64,000 nt of DNA. Source: Collinsella sp. (GTDB lineage Bacteria > Actinomycetota > Coriobacteriia > Coriobacteriales > Coriobacteriaceae). The notes under the pieces are model-generated. The model was not told where the DNA came from. It saw only the letters and a list, made by a program, of their open reading frames with translations, and ran no database searches. Position 1 is the stretch's first letter, and every line of letters begins with the position of its first letter. The stretch is from the NCBI GenBank assembly GCA_031294825.1, contig JAUMPM010000055.1, forward strand, positions 17,969-81,968. The letters run 5' to 3'. A program made the position numbers and the translations under genes. Of the stretch, positions 24,365-33,231 are shown piece after piece.

Positions 24365-25066
24365 ATGATCGAGATGAATGCTGTTGTCGCCGGCACCGAG
24401 CTCGACGCGGCGCGCGACGCGGGCCGCGAGGGCGTGTCCGCGGGCTGGTGCGCGTGGAGCGCGGGCGATGCTTCGCTGACGTTTTCGCTGGTTGTGCGCC
24501 CCGATGTGAACATGCATGCCTTCCACGGCCTGCCGTTTGTGGCCGCGATGGGCATGATGGACGCGCTCGTGGGCACGGCATCGACGCCGGGGTTGGGCCT
24601 TGCCGGTAAGGTGGGTATCCAGTGGCCGAGCGACATTGTGTGCGGCGCGCCCGCATTTGAGACGTCGTTCGCGCGCGTTACCGTGAACGGCGGTGCCGGT
24701 GCCGCGGGCATGTTCGGTGCCGTGACGGTGGATATTGAGCTTTCGGCGTTGAGCGAGCTCGGTGTGGATGCGGCCGACGAAGCGCTGGTCGAGGAGTTGG
24801 CCGCCGCCGTGCTGACCCGTGTGGACACCTGGGCGGTTGTTGCCAACACGCCGCAGGGCGCTGCCGGTCCGCTGGCTCCCGTGCTGGGCGAGTACTTCGA
24901 CATGGTGCCGCTGCTGGGCCGCCAAGTTGCGGCGGTGTCGCCCAACGGCTTGCCGCTTGCGGTCGGTGTGTTTGCGGGCCTGGACATCTGGGGTCGTGCG
25001 ACCATCAAGACCGATGCCGGCGAGCAAGAGTTTCCGCCCGAGGCTGTACGAATTCGCGGACTGTAG
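24365..25066 (+). CDS. BirA-like biotin/lipoate ligase-fold protein, divergent active site
   Basis: A 233-residue protein resembling the catalytic and C-terminal domains of biotin-protein ligase without the N-terminal DNA-binding domain. The segment from GREGVSAGW to SLTFSLVVRPDV aligns with the GRGRRGRxW biotin-AMP loop, and VGIQWPSDIV with the KWPNDI motif. Two features differ from active BirA: the Arg-rich loop is degraded and the Lys before WP is Gln. The SH3-like tail is present (IWGRATIKTDAGEQEF). It starts directly after the folP-folK stop. It may ligate another cofactor or be inactive. Confidence 0.65.
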   Translation: MIEMNAVVAGTELDAARDAGREGVSAGWCAWSAGDASLTFSLVVRPDVNMHAFHGLPFVAAMGMMDALVGTASTPGLGLAGKVGIQWPSDIVCGAPAFETSFARVTVNGGAGAAGMFGAVTVDIELSALSELGVDAADEALVEELAAAVLTRVDTWAVVANTPQGAAGPLAPVLGEYFDMVPLLGRQVAAVSPNGLPLAVGVFAGLDIWGRATIKTDAGEQEFPPEAVRIRGL

Positions 25067-25105
25067 CGCGAGGCGCCAGCGCTCAAAGACAACGATGACA
25101 ACAAG

Positions 25106-25134
25106 ACCCTCCTCGGCCTGTGCCGGGGAGGGTT
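25106..25134. terminator. Bidirectional terminator between the ligase-like gene and coaX
   Basis: ACCCTCCTCGGCC pairs with GGCCGAGGAGGGT-like sequence (CCGGGGAGGGTTT) across a short loop. It can serve the convergent genes on both strands. Confidence 0.6.
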
Positions 25135-25211
25135 TCGCCTATCTGGGGAATAGGCTTGGCGAGCATTTGCGGGGACTGTGGCATCGGGCGTGCTTGACTT
25201 AAGCCCCTGCT

Positions 25212-25985
25212 CTATCCCAGCTCCTGCATGCGGCGGTAGATTTCGCAGATACCCTTGATGGTGAGCTGTCCGTCGACCACGTCGAAGGCGTCGGTCGAAT
25301 CGGCGACGATGCTGGCGAGACCGCCCGTGGCGATAACGGTGGCGTCCTCGCGGCCCAGCTCGCGCTTCATGCGCGCGACTAGGCCCTCAGCCATTGCGGC
25401 GGCGCCCGTTACGGCGCCGACCTTGATGCACTCCTCGGTGTCGCGGCCGATGGCGTGCTCGGGTGCCTCGAGCGGCACGCTGGCGAGCTTGGCGGCACGG
25501 GCGGCAAGCGCATCCATGGAGATGCGGATGCCCGGCGCGATCGCTCCGCCAATGTAATAACCGTCCTCGTCGATGACGTCGATATTGGTCGCGGTGCCAA
25601 AGTCCACCACGATTGCCGGCGCGCCGTAGAAAGTCTCGGCCGCAACGGCGTTGGCGACGCGATCGGCGCCTACGGCCTGGGGACGCGTCGCGCGCAGCTT
25701 GGTCACCGCGGCCGTCTGCGGTCCGATGACGATGGCGTCTGCGGCAATGCGGTCGGCCACGGCGTGCCATTCGCGCGAGAGCTGCGGCACTACGCCCGCA
25801 AAGGCGATCGCGTCGACCGCGTCGAGCGAAAGGCCGTACATCTTAAAGAAACCCATCAGGCGCACATGGATCTCGTCGGCGGTATAAGAGCGGTCGGTGG
25901 GCATGCGCCACGACTGCACCAGCTCGTCTCCGTCAAACAGGCCCATGGCCGTCTGCGTGTTTCCCATATCGATAGCGAGCAGCAT
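25212..25985 (-). CDS. coaX: Type III pantothenate kinase
   Basis: Catalyses the first step of CoA synthesis. The 257-residue protein has the ASKHA-fold opening MLLAIDMGNTQTAMGLFDGD, the pantothenate region (RPQAVGADRVANAVAA), IVVDFGTATNIDVI and GGAIAPGIRISMDAL. The start is the ATG at complement 25985 with GGGAG 6 bases upstream; the frame continues upstream through the tRNA gene, which rules out the longer version. It is convergent with the ligase-like gene. Confidence 0.93.
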   Translation of the reverse strand: MLLAIDMGNTQTAMGLFDGDELVQSWRMPTDRSYTADEIHVRLMGFFKMYGLSLDAVDAIAFAGVVPQLSREWHAVADRIAADAIVIGPQTAAVTKLRATRPQAVGADRVANAVAAETFYGAPAIVVDFGTATNIDVIDEDGYYIGGAIAPGIRISMDALAARAAKLASVPLEAPEHAIGRDTEECIKVGAVTGAAAMAEGLVARMKRELGREDATVIATGGLASIVADSTDAFDVVDGQLTIKGICEIYRRMQELG

Positions 25986-26121
25986 GTCTACTCCCAGTGT
26001 TGGCATAAAAGGACGCGCACCATTGTATACGCGCCGCCGACGGCGCTCGGCTGCGATTCGTTTACGGTGATAGGGGCTGAGGGGTTTAAATATGAAGGAA
26101 TTATGCTCCACGAGATTTTCC

Positions 26122-26150
26122 TTGCCGTTTACCGAACTCCCGCGTAATAT
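26122..26150 (+). promoter_or_regulatory. Sigma-70-type promoter of tRNA-fMet
   Basis: TTGCCG (26122-26127), a 17-base spacer and TAATAT (26145-26150), about 32 bases before the tRNA. Spacing and boxes fit a housekeeping promoter well. Confidence 0.6.
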
Positions 26151-26181
26151 TCTTTTTTGTGCACATGAGGCGCCCAGACAT

Positions 26182-26258
26182 TGCGGGGTGGAGCAGTCTG
26201 GTAGCTCGCCGGGCTCATAACCCGGAGGTCGTAGGTTCAAATCCTGCCCCCGCGACCA
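26182..26258 (+). tRNA. Initiator tRNA-fMet (CAT)
   Basis: A 77-nt cloverleaf with genome-encoded CCA. The anticodon arm CCGGG-CTCATAA-CCCGG carries CAT with the three G:C pairs that mark initiator tRNA; the T arm is GTAGG-TTCAAAT-CCTGC. The acceptor stem is GCGGGG/CCCCGC with a T1-G72 non-Watson-Crick end pair, in line with the weakened 1:72 pair of bacterial initiators. A terminator follows at 26269-26297. Confidence 0.93.
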
Positions 26259-26268
26259 AGAACTTGCA

Positions 26269-26297
26269 GCTCGTCGGCCTAGCCGGCGAGCTTTTTT
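26269..26297 (+). terminator. Terminator of tRNA-fMet
   Basis: GCTCGTCGGC and GCCGGCGAGC pair across CTA and are followed by TTTTTT. Confidence 0.85.
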
Positions 26298-26347
26298 GTT
26301 ATTTCGGGACCGTGTTTTCGGTTCAATTCTCGGCCTCTCAATCAAAG

Positions 26348-26565
26348 ATCTCGATCTGTAACATCTAGACCCGATTTGGGCGGCTAGGTGTTACAGATCG
26401 AGATATACCGGTGGGTTGGGTCGTGTTTGTCTAAATCTGTAACACGAGGGACGGATTTTGCCGAGTTGTTGTTATAGATTGAGATTTTCTAGCAGGCGGG
26501 TTTGGTTTGTCTCGATCTGTAACAGTAAGACCCGGTTTTGCCGCGTAACTGTTACAGATTGAGAT
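26348..26565. repeat. Second array of three GTAACA/TGTTAC palindromes at ~80-bp period
   Basis: Units start near 26348, 26430 and 26509, opening with TCTCGATCTGTAACA-like and closing with TGTTACAGATTGAGAT-like sequence. The centres resemble AGACCCG..TTTTGCCG. This repeats the layout of 8731-8948 17.6 kb away. No gene is visible in 26298-26706. Confidence 0.85.
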
Positions 26566-26706
26566 AAACCGGCGGGCCGCCCTGCCCCATCCACCTGCCG
26601 CTACCTGCTGTCCGCCGATTTCCGTTGCGCTGTTGTATTCCCATGCCATATCCTCTAGACAACTACGCGGCATCATCGCCGCCGCGCCTACAAGAGAGGA
26701 ATGTCC

Positions 26707-28737
26707 ATGACCGCACCTGCATCCAAGCTGCTTCAGCCCATTACGGTTGGCCCCCTTGAGCTCAAAAACCGCATTATGTTCCCGCCGTTGACCACCGGCT
26801 ACGAGGAGCGTGACGGCTCCATTGGCGAGCGCAGCCTGGCTTTTTACGAGCGCTTGGCCCGTGGCGGCGTGAGTTACATCGTCATCGGCGACGTTGCTCC
26901 CGTCATGACCGCAAGCCCCACGCCCAAGCTGGCGACCGACGCCCAAATCCCCACGTTTAAGGCCCTGGCCGATGCCGTCCACAAGCACGGCGCCAAGGTC
27001 GCGCTGCAGCTGTTCCACCCCGAGTACGACGTGCCCGGTGTCGGCCGCATGGTCATGGGATCCATGGCCGCCGCCAAGGCCGCGCAGGAGGCCAAGGCCG
27101 CCGGCGACGAGGAGACCTTTGCCGCCAAGATGGCCGAGTCCAACGAGATCCGCAACCAGGCCTACGCCAAGCTGCACCACGACATGCAGCACTTTGTGAA
27201 CGAGGCGAGTGTGGAGCAGCTCACCCAGATCAAGGAGGCTATCGCCGCCTCGGCCGCTCGCGCGCAGCAGGCCGGCATCGACGCCATCGAGGTCCACGGC
27301 GACCGCCTGGTAGGTTCGCTGTGCTCGGCCATCCTCAACCAGCGCACCGACGAGTACGGCGGCTCGTTCGAGAACCGCGTTCGCTACGCGCTGGAGGTCG
27401 TCGCTGCCATTAAGGAAGCCGCGCCGCAGCTGATGGTGGAGTACAAGCTCCCCGTGATCATGGAGAACCCCGACGGCACGCCGCGCGGCAAGGGTGGCCT
27501 GCAGCCCGACGAGGCCTGCGAGTTTGCCAAGCTGCTCGAGGGCGCGGGCATCGATATGATTCAGGTCGCACAGGCCAACCACACCGGCAACATGGGCGAC
27601 ACCATTCCGCCCATGGGCGCCATGCCCTACAACTGGACGCTGCCCGTGGCCGAGCGCGTCAAGGCCCTGGTCTCCGTGCCGGTGGCAACCGTCGGCCGCG
27701 TTGTCTCGGTTGAGGCCGGCGAGAAGATTCTGGAAGACGGCTCCGCCGATATCATCGCTTATGGCCGCTCGCTCATGTGCGACCCCGACATTGCGCTGAA
27801 GGCCGCCACCGGCGAGCCCATCCGCGAGTGCCTCAACTGCAACAAGGGCTGCGTCGACGCGATTCAAAACCGGAAGTACATCTCGTGCGTGCTCAACGCC
27901 GAGAACGGTGACGAGGCGACCATCGCCATTAAGCCGGGCGAGGGCGACAAGAAGATCGCCGTGGTGGGCGGCGGTATTGCCGGCCTGGAGGCCGCGCGCG
28001 TGGCGGCCAAGCGCGGCTACGACGTGACCATCTACGAGGCGAGCGATCATCTGGGCGGCCAGATTGTGCTGGCGGCCGCGCCTCCGCGCAAGGACGAGAT
28101 CATGCGCTCGGTCGAGTACTACGAGAAGATTCTGCCTGGCCTGGGCGTGAAGGTTGAGCTCAACCATGCCGCTACCGCTGAGGACCTCAACGCCGCCGAC
28201 GCCGCGATTGTGGCCGTGGGCGCGCACGACGTGGTCATCCCCGTTCCGGGTGCCGACTCGGAGAAGGTCGTCTCGAGCTGGGACGTGCTGGCCGGCAAGG
28301 TGGAGCTTACGGGCCGCGTCGCCGTCATTGGCGGCGGCCTGGTGGGCACCGAGACTGCCGAGTACCTGCTGCAGCACGGCTGCGAGGTGGCGATCGTGGA
28401 GATGCTCGACAAGATTGCCGCGGGCGAGTCCGAGACCATTCTGCCGCTGATTATGAGCGACTTTGCCGAGCACAACGTGGAGCAGCACGTGAAGACCCGC
28501 CTGACCGCCATTACCGACGAGGGCGTGGAGGCTGTTCGCACCACCGAGGACGGCGCCGAGGAGCCGGTGAAGATCGCCTGCGATTACGTGGTGATGGCCG
28601 TGGGCTCCAAGGCCAACGCGTTTGACCTGGATGGCGTGACGGTGCCCGTGACCTGCGTGGGCGACTGCTCGGGTGAGCGCACCGCCGACATTGCGAGCGC
28701 CATTCGCACGGCGTATCACGCGGCCAACGAGCTGTAG
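26707..28737 (+). CDS. OYE-family Fe-S flavoenzyme (enoate / 2,4-dienoyl-CoA reductase type)
   Basis: A 676-residue soluble redox enzyme. The N-terminal TIM barrel (about 1-370) binds FMN (LLQPITVGPLELKNRIMFPP, VHGDRLVGSLCSAILNQRTD). A four-Cys cluster motif follows (CLNCNKGC, then Cys in KYISC), then a glutathione-reductase-like FAD/NAD half (IAVVGGGIAGLEAARVAAKR and VAVIGGGLVGTETAEYLLQH). This architecture is shared by dienoyl-CoA reductase, 2-enoate reductase, trimethylamine dehydrogenase and the BaiCD bile-acid enzymes. The substrate cannot be fixed from sequence. The ATG at 26707 was preferred over 26701 because AGAGAGGA then has 6-base spacing. It is a single-gene unit with its own terminator. 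Confidence 0.85.
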   Translation: MTAPASKLLQPITVGPLELKNRIMFPPLTTGYEERDGSIGERSLAFYERLARGGVSYIVIGDVAPVMTASPTPKLATDAQIPTFKALADAVHKHGAKVALQLFHPEYDVPGVGRMVMGSMAAAKAAQEAKAAGDEETFAAKMAESNEIRNQAYAKLHHDMQHFVNEASVEQLTQIKEAIAASAARAQQAGIDAIEVHGDRLVGSLCSAILNQRTDEYGGSFENRVRYALEVVAAIKEAAPQLMVEYKLPVIMENPDGTPRGKGGLQPDEACEFAKLLEGAGIDMIQVAQANHTGNMGDTIPPMGAMPYNWTLPVAERVKALVSVPVATVGRVVSVEAGEKILEDGSADIIAYGRSLMCDPDIALKAATGEPIRECLNCNKGCVDAIQNRKYISCVLNAENGDEATIAIKPGEGDKKIAVVGGGIAGLEAARVAAKRGYDVTIYEASDHLGGQIVLAAAPPRKDEIMRSVEYYEKILPGLGVKVELNHAATAEDLNAADAAIVAVGAHDVVIPVPGADSEKVVSSWDVLAGKVELTGRVAVIGGGLVGTETAEYLLQHGCEVAIVEMLDKIAAGESETILPLIMSDFAEHNVEQHVKTRLTAITDEGVEAVRTTEDGAEEPVKIACDYVVMAVGSKANAFDLDGVTVPVTCVGDCSGERTADIASAIRTAYHAANEL

Positions 28738-28811
28738 TTGAACATCGCGGCCAGGCGGGACGGTGGCACGGATCCGTCTCGCCCGGCTGTGTCCCGTCGG
28801 GTGTCAATCGG

Positions 28812-28849
28812 TGCGGGGCCTGCAAGCGCAGCAGGTCCCGCCCTTTTTG
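28812..28849 (+). terminator. Terminator of the OYE-family gene
   Basis: GCGGGGCCTGC and GCAGGTCCCGC pair across AAGC, followed by CCTTTTTGTTTT. Confidence 0.85.
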
Positions 28850-29177
28850 TTTTGCTCCGGTGGATGGCAATGCGCGGTAATCATGAGGAGTGAGGACGTC
28901 TACTGTCTCGCAGATCACTCAAAATTATTGGGGGAGGGGTTAATAACTATATCCTCTATACCAAAGGACATAAAGAGATGCCAATTTTGTTGACAAGCGA
29001 ATGACGATTAGCTGCGAGTTAGCTACCAGCGTAAATAATCGATAAAGAAATGTCGTAATTTGGTGCCAAATGCCCAGATAACGCCGCGTCTATTTTAATT
29101 AACTGCTTTGAGCAAACAGTAAAATGCTACTATCTAACTTGCACGTAAGAAAGCAGATTAACGGTTAAGGCTAAGAA
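28850..29177. other. A+T-rich gap without a supported gene
   Basis: From about 28880 to 29165 the sequence is markedly richer in A and T than the flanking genes. Short frames are present but lack family motifs and good ribosome sites. A TTTGGTGCCAAA palindrome lies at about 29060-29071 and a TTGACA hexamer at about 28991. This is a candidate regulatory or horizontally acquired stretch in front of the HTH gene. Confidence 0.5.
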
Positions 29178-29567
29178 GTGGCAGGTATGTCGGAAGCAAC
29201 TAGGACTCGCACGCATGCGCCTGAGGTTAGGCAGCGCGCCGTCGAGATCCTCCAAGAGGGGGTCGGTCATCGCGCCCTCGCTGCGGAGCTTGGCATTCCC
29301 CAGGCCACGGCTCGTCAGTGGGCCCGCGCGTATGCCGTGGGCGGTGCCGACGCCGTTCTCAACGCCGGTTCGCATCATCACACCTATTCGTACGACGTAA
29401 AGCTCGCTGTGGTTAAGGACCGTCTGGAAAACGGCTTGACGGTTCGCGAGGCCATGATCAAGCACAAGATTCCCAGCGAGTCTTCGGTCAAGGCTTGGTG
29501 CCGTCAGTACCGCGAGAGCGGTGAGTCCGCACTGGTCGATAAGCCGCGCGTTAAAAAGGCGGAATAG
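29178..29567 (+). CDS. Orphan double helix-turn-helix protein, IS3 OrfA-like
   Basis: A 129-residue DNA-binding protein with two HTH units: residues about 17-55 (VRQRAVEILQEGVGHRALAA through PQATARQWARAY) and about 70-118 (VKLAVVKDRLENGLTVREAM through SVKAWCRQYRESG). This is the layout of IS3-family OrfA, which normally sits before a DDE OrfB. No OrfB follows; a terminator (29580-29604) and the hydrogenase operon come next. The start may be GTG 29178 (AAGG 7 bases upstream) or ATG 29187. It is either a remnant of an insertion sequence or a domesticated regulator. Confidence 0.75.
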   Translation: MAGMSEATRTRTHAPEVRQRAVEILQEGVGHRALAAELGIPQATARQWARAYAVGGADAVLNAGSHHHTYSYDVKLAVVKDRLENGLTVREAMIKHKIPSESSVKAWCRQYRESGESALVDKPRVKKAE

Positions 29568-29579
29568 CAAACGGGATGG

Positions 29580-29604
29580 TGCGCCCGCAGGGGCGCATTT
29601 TTCT
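29580..29604 (+). terminator. Terminator of the HTH gene
   Basis: TGCGCCC-GCA-GGGGCGCA followed by TTTTTCTT. Confidence 0.8.
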
Positions 29605-29748
29605 TGCCGCGCCACTGCTCCAATGCGGACAGACTCCTTGCCCCGTACGCCTAAAACTCCCCAGTTGACCGAAAACCCGCCGCCGCTACTCCTCAATTGA
29701 GCTATAACGTTAAACAATTGCAGCGTTTTTGTATGGGGGAGTGATGGT

Positions 29749-32631
29749 ATGACGCTACTGTATTTCCTTACCCTGTTTCCGCTGGTACCGGCGTTGGGCA
29801 TGCTGCTCGCGCGCGGTGACCGCGCCCGCGATGCGGTGGGGCTCATAGGTTCCGGCATCATTATGGCGGTGACAGTTGTAGTCGCCGTCATGTTTTTTGG
29901 CGCGGGCCCGCAGAGCTTTGAGGTTGCCTCCGGCACCTCGCATGTGCTCTCGATCATCAGCTCCGCCATCGATGTCATCCTGTGCGCCGTCATCCTGTAC
30001 AACGCGTACAAATATAGGAACGCGCTCACCACGGTGCTCAGCGTAGTCCAGTTGGTGGGCTCGCTCGCCTTTGCAGCCATGACGCTGCCCGCGGCCGAAG
30101 CCGTCACCGCAACGCCGCTCTACCTGGACTACATGAGTGTGATCATGGTCCTCGCCGTCGGCATCGTCGGCAGCCTCATCTGCGTGTATGCCTTGGGCTA
30201 CATGAAGGACTTCCAAGCGCACGATGAGCACGAGGCCGCGCTGCGCGGGCAGACCGCGCCCGACCGTCGCCCGCAGTTCCTGGCGCTTATGTTCCTGTTC
30301 CTCTCGGCCATGTTCGTCATCGTGACGAGCGACAACCTTGAGTGGCTGTTCTGCGGCTGGGAAATCACCACCGTGTGCTCGTTCCTCATGATTGGCTACA
30401 CGCGCACGCCCGAGGCCATCAAGAATGCCTTCACCCAGATCATCCTCAACATGCTGGGCGGCATCGCGTTTTTGGCCGGGCTCATGTACCTGCACGTCAA
30501 CGGCATGCCGTTGACCATCTCGGGCATGATCGAGCTTTCCGGCGCCGGTACCGCGCAGTCCGCGCTGCTGGTGATGCCGGTCGTCCTGCTGTCGCTCGCC
30601 GCACTCACCAAGGCCGCACAGATGCCGTTCCACACTTGGCTGCTCGGTGCCATGGTTGCCCCCACGCCCACGAGCGCCCTGCTGCACTCGTCAACCATGG
30701 TCAAAGCCGGCGTGTTCCTGATGGTCAAGCTGAGCCCGCTCTATGCCATCTATCCCGTGACCGGCTTTATGGTCACGAGTGTGGGTGCCATCACGTTTTT
30801 GCTCGCTGCCCTTATGGCGATCTCACAGAGCAACGCCAAACGCGTGCTCGCGTACTCCACCATTTCCAACCTGGGCCTCATCAGTGCCTGCTTGGGTGTC
30901 GGCGCGCCCGAGGCCGTATGGGCGGCCATCTTCCTGATCCTGTTCCACACGGTGGCCAAGTCGCTGCTGTTCCTGTGCGTGGGCACGGCCGAGCATCATA
31001 TCGGCAGCCGCAATATCGAGGACATGGACGGTATGTTCAGCCGCATGCCGCGCCTGACGCGTCTGATGATGCTGGGCATCATGGGCATGTTCGTGGCGCC
31101 GTTTGGCATGCTCGTGTCCAAGTGGGGCGCCCTGGTGGCGTTCGCGCAGACCGGCAATGTGCTCATGATCATGGTACTTGCCTTTGGCTCGGCTGCGACG
31201 TTCTTCTTCTGGGGCAAGTGGCTTGCCAAGCTTTCGGGCGTGGATTCTACGGCCGAAAACGTGGAGGGCAATGTCCATAAGACCGAATGGATGGCGCTCA
31301 ACACCATCGCCGCGTTGCTGATTCTGTGCTGCGTGGCGTTCCCGGTTATCTCGAGCGGTCTAGTGTCGCCTTACTTAGCCATGGTGTTTGGCCGCGTGCC
31401 GTACGTTATTGGCAAGGACGCCATGTATCTGATGGTGGTTATCGTGGCGTTTATCGCCGTGGTGCTGCTGACGTCGTTCCGCGTGAGCAACAAACCGCAC
31501 GTAAACGTGTACCTTTCGGGTGTGGGAACCGACAAATATCGCCATTTCCGCGGCTCGGTGGGGCACGAGGTGAAGGCCGAAAAGCGCAATTGGTACTCGG
31601 AGGACGCCCTTGGCGAGAAGCGTATCGGCCCCGCGGGCAGCGTCGTGTGCTGCAGCATTATCTTGTTTGCGCTGCTGTGCTGCGCATGGATTGGGCCCGA
31701 GAGGCTTGCCATGAGCGCGCCCTCGGTGTTGCGCGGCAAGTATTTTGAAGGTTCGGGCGTCGTGGGCATCTTTATAGGCACCGTGGCGTTTGCCTTGATT
31801 GCGCCGCTTGTGGGCGGTTTGATCGACGGCGTTGACCGCAAACTTTCGGCCCGTATGCAGGGCCGCGTGGGCCCGCGCCTGCTCCAGCCTTTCTACGACG
31901 TTGCCAAGCTGCTGCGCAAAGCCCCTGCCAGCGTAAACACCATGGACGATACCTATATGGCGTGCGCGCTCATCTTTACCGTCGTGGGCGGCGGCATCTT
32001 TGTGTCGGGCTCTAACACGCTACTGTGCGCTTTTATGGTGACGCTCGCCGCGATCTTTGTGGTGTTGGCGTCCGCCTCGACGCAAAGCCCGTTTGCCCAG
32101 GTTGGCGCCGACCGCGAGCTGCTGCAGGTCATGAGTTACGAGCCCGCCGTTCTGCTGATGAGCGTGGGCCTGTACCTTGCCACCGACAGCTTCGATTCCA
32201 TCGCCGTGACGGGGCAGTCGGCCCCCATCATCGTGTACAGCGCGCCCATTTTCCTGGCGCTGCTCGCGGTGCTTACCATCAAGCTGCGCAAGTCGCCGTT
32301 TGACCTTTCGTACTCGCATCACGCGCATCAGGAGATCGTCCAGGGCGTCGCCACCGAGATGAGCGGCGGCACGCTGGCCAAGATGACCCTTATGCACTGG
32401 TGCGAGACCGTGCTCTTCTTGATGTGGGTGGGCATGTTCTTTGTTTGGGACAACCCGATGAGCTGGGTCGTAGCCCTGGTCGTGATGGCCGTGACGTATT
32501 TTGTCGAGGTGCTGATCGACAACACCTTCGCACGCAGCACCTGGCGCAGCTGCTTTAGGCTCGGATGGGGCGTGGCGCTGGTGTTTGGCCTGCTCAACCT
32601 TATGCCCATCCTCGTCGACGTGTTTATTTAG
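29749..32631 (+). CDS. Ech-type hydrogenase membrane subunit, EchA-EchB fusion
   Basis: A 960-residue integral membrane protein that combines two complex-I-like modules. Residues about 1-640 match the proton-pumping NuoL/EchA type (WLFCGWEITTVCSFLMIGYT, MPFHTWLLGAMVAPTPTSAL with the conserved Lys/His helices, LLHSSTMVKAGVFL). Residues about 690-960 match NuoH/EchB, the subunit that anchors the soluble arm (SARMQGRVGPRLLQPFYDVA, RELLQVMSYEPAVLL, LRKSPFDLSYSHHAHQEIV). The frame is uninterrupted. In the usual Ech set these are separate genes. It is first in a five-gene operon coupling ferredoxin and H2 to ion translocation. Confidence 0.9.
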   Translation: MTLLYFLTLFPLVPALGMLLARGDRARDAVGLIGSGIIMAVTVVVAVMFFGAGPQSFEVASGTSHVLSIISSAIDVILCAVILYNAYKYRNALTTVLSVVQLVGSLAFAAMTLPAAEAVTATPLYLDYMSVIMVLAVGIVGSLICVYALGYMKDFQAHDEHEAALRGQTAPDRRPQFLALMFLFLSAMFVIVTSDNLEWLFCGWEITTVCSFLMIGYTRTPEAIKNAFTQIILNMLGGIAFLAGLMYLHVNGMPLTISGMIELSGAGTAQSALLVMPVVLLSLAALTKAAQMPFHTWLLGAMVAPTPTSALLHSSTMVKAGVFLMVKLSPLYAIYPVTGFMVTSVGAITFLLAALMAISQSNAKRVLAYSTISNLGLISACLGVGAPEAVWAAIFLILFHTVAKSLLFLCVGTAEHHIGSRNIEDMDGMFSRMPRLTRLMMLGIMGMFVAPFGMLVSKWGALVAFAQTGNVLMIMVLAFGSAATFFFWGKWLAKLSGVDSTAENVEGNVHKTEWMALNTIAALLILCCVAFPVISSGLVSPYLAMVFGRVPYVIGKDAMYLMVVIVAFIAVVLLTSFRVSNKPHVNVYLSGVGTDKYRHFRGSVGHEVKAEKRNWYSEDALGEKRIGPAGSVVCCSIILFALLCCAWIGPERLAMSAPSVLRGKYFEGSGVVGIFIGTVAFALIAPLVGGLIDGVDRKLSARMQGRVGPRLLQPFYDVAKLLRKAPASVNTMDDTYMACALIFTVVGGGIFVSGSNTLLCAFMVTLAAIFVVLASASTQSPFAQVGADRELLQVMSYEPAVLLMSVGLYLATDSFDSIAVTGQSAPIIVYSAPIFLALLAVLTIKLRKSPFDLSYSHHAHQEIVQGVATEMSGGTLAKMTLMHWCETVLFLMWVGMFFVWDNPMSWVVALVVMAVTYFVEVLIDNTFARSTWRSCFRLGWGVALVFGLLNLMPILVDVFI

Positions 32632-32643
32632 GAGGCGGCATCC

Positions 32644-33231
32644 ATGGATCATAAAATGTCGCGCTCGCCGTGGGTTATTCATTACGACGGCTCGAGCTGC
32701 AACGGATGCGATATCGAGGTGCTGGCCTCGCTCACGCCGCTGTTCGATGCGGAGCGCTTTGGCGTGGTCAACACCGGCAACCCCAAGCATGCGGACATCT
32801 TTTTGGTGACGGGTTCGGTCAACGCGCAGAATCTGCCCGTCGTGCGTCAGATTTACAACCAGATGCTCGAGCCCAAGTGCGTGGTGGCCTGCGGTATCTG
32901 CGCGTGTTCGGGCGGCGTGTTCCGCGACGCCTACAACGTGATCGGCGGCGTGGACCGCGCGATTCCCGTGGACGTGTACGCGCCCGGGTGCGCCATTCGC
33001 CCCGAGACGGTGATCGATGCCATCGTGGAGGCGTGCGGCATCCTGGACCAGAAGGAGGCCGTGATGCGCGCCGGCGGCGATCCGCTCACCGTGGGCGGCG
33101 CCGCTACCTGGGACGGTGGCGTTGAGCTGGGCGAGGACGGGTTTGTGGCTGCGGGGGCCGGGGCTGGCGGTGCGCCTGCTGGGACGTCCGCGGCCGGCGA
33201 CGCGCCCGCCGCTGCAAAGGAGGGCGAGTAA
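32644..33231 (+). CDS. echC: Ech hydrogenase small subunit (NuoB-like, proximal Fe-S)
   Basis: A 195-residue subunit carrying the proximal [4Fe-4S] cluster next to the NiFe site. The cysteines are in SSCNGCD, CGICACSGG and APGC, as in NuoB/EchC. A non-conserved Ala/Gly-rich tail occupies about 155-195. The ATG follows TAGGAGGCGGCATCC. Its stop overlaps the start of the next gene by one base. The electron path from the ferredoxin-like subunit to the active site would run through this protein. Confidence 0.92.
   Translation: MDHKMSRSPWVIHYDGSSCNGCDIEVLASLTPLFDAERFGVVNTGNPKHADIFLVTGSVNAQNLPVVRQIYNQMLEPKCVVACGICACSGGVFRDAYNVIGGVDRAIPVDVYAPGCAIRPETVIDAIVEACGILDQKEAVMRAGGDPLTVGGAATWDGGVELGEDGFVAAGAGAGGAPAGTSAAGDAPAAAKEGE

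Noticed and set aside
26431..28719. 762-residue minus-strand frame over the OYE-family gene
   Set aside because: It is the mirror of a clearly homologous plus-strand gene and has no motifs; long antisense frames are usual in G+C-rich DNA.
28763..28993. 76-residue frame after the OYE-family gene
   Set aside because: It runs across the terminator hairpin, lacks a ribosome site and has no recognisable motif.
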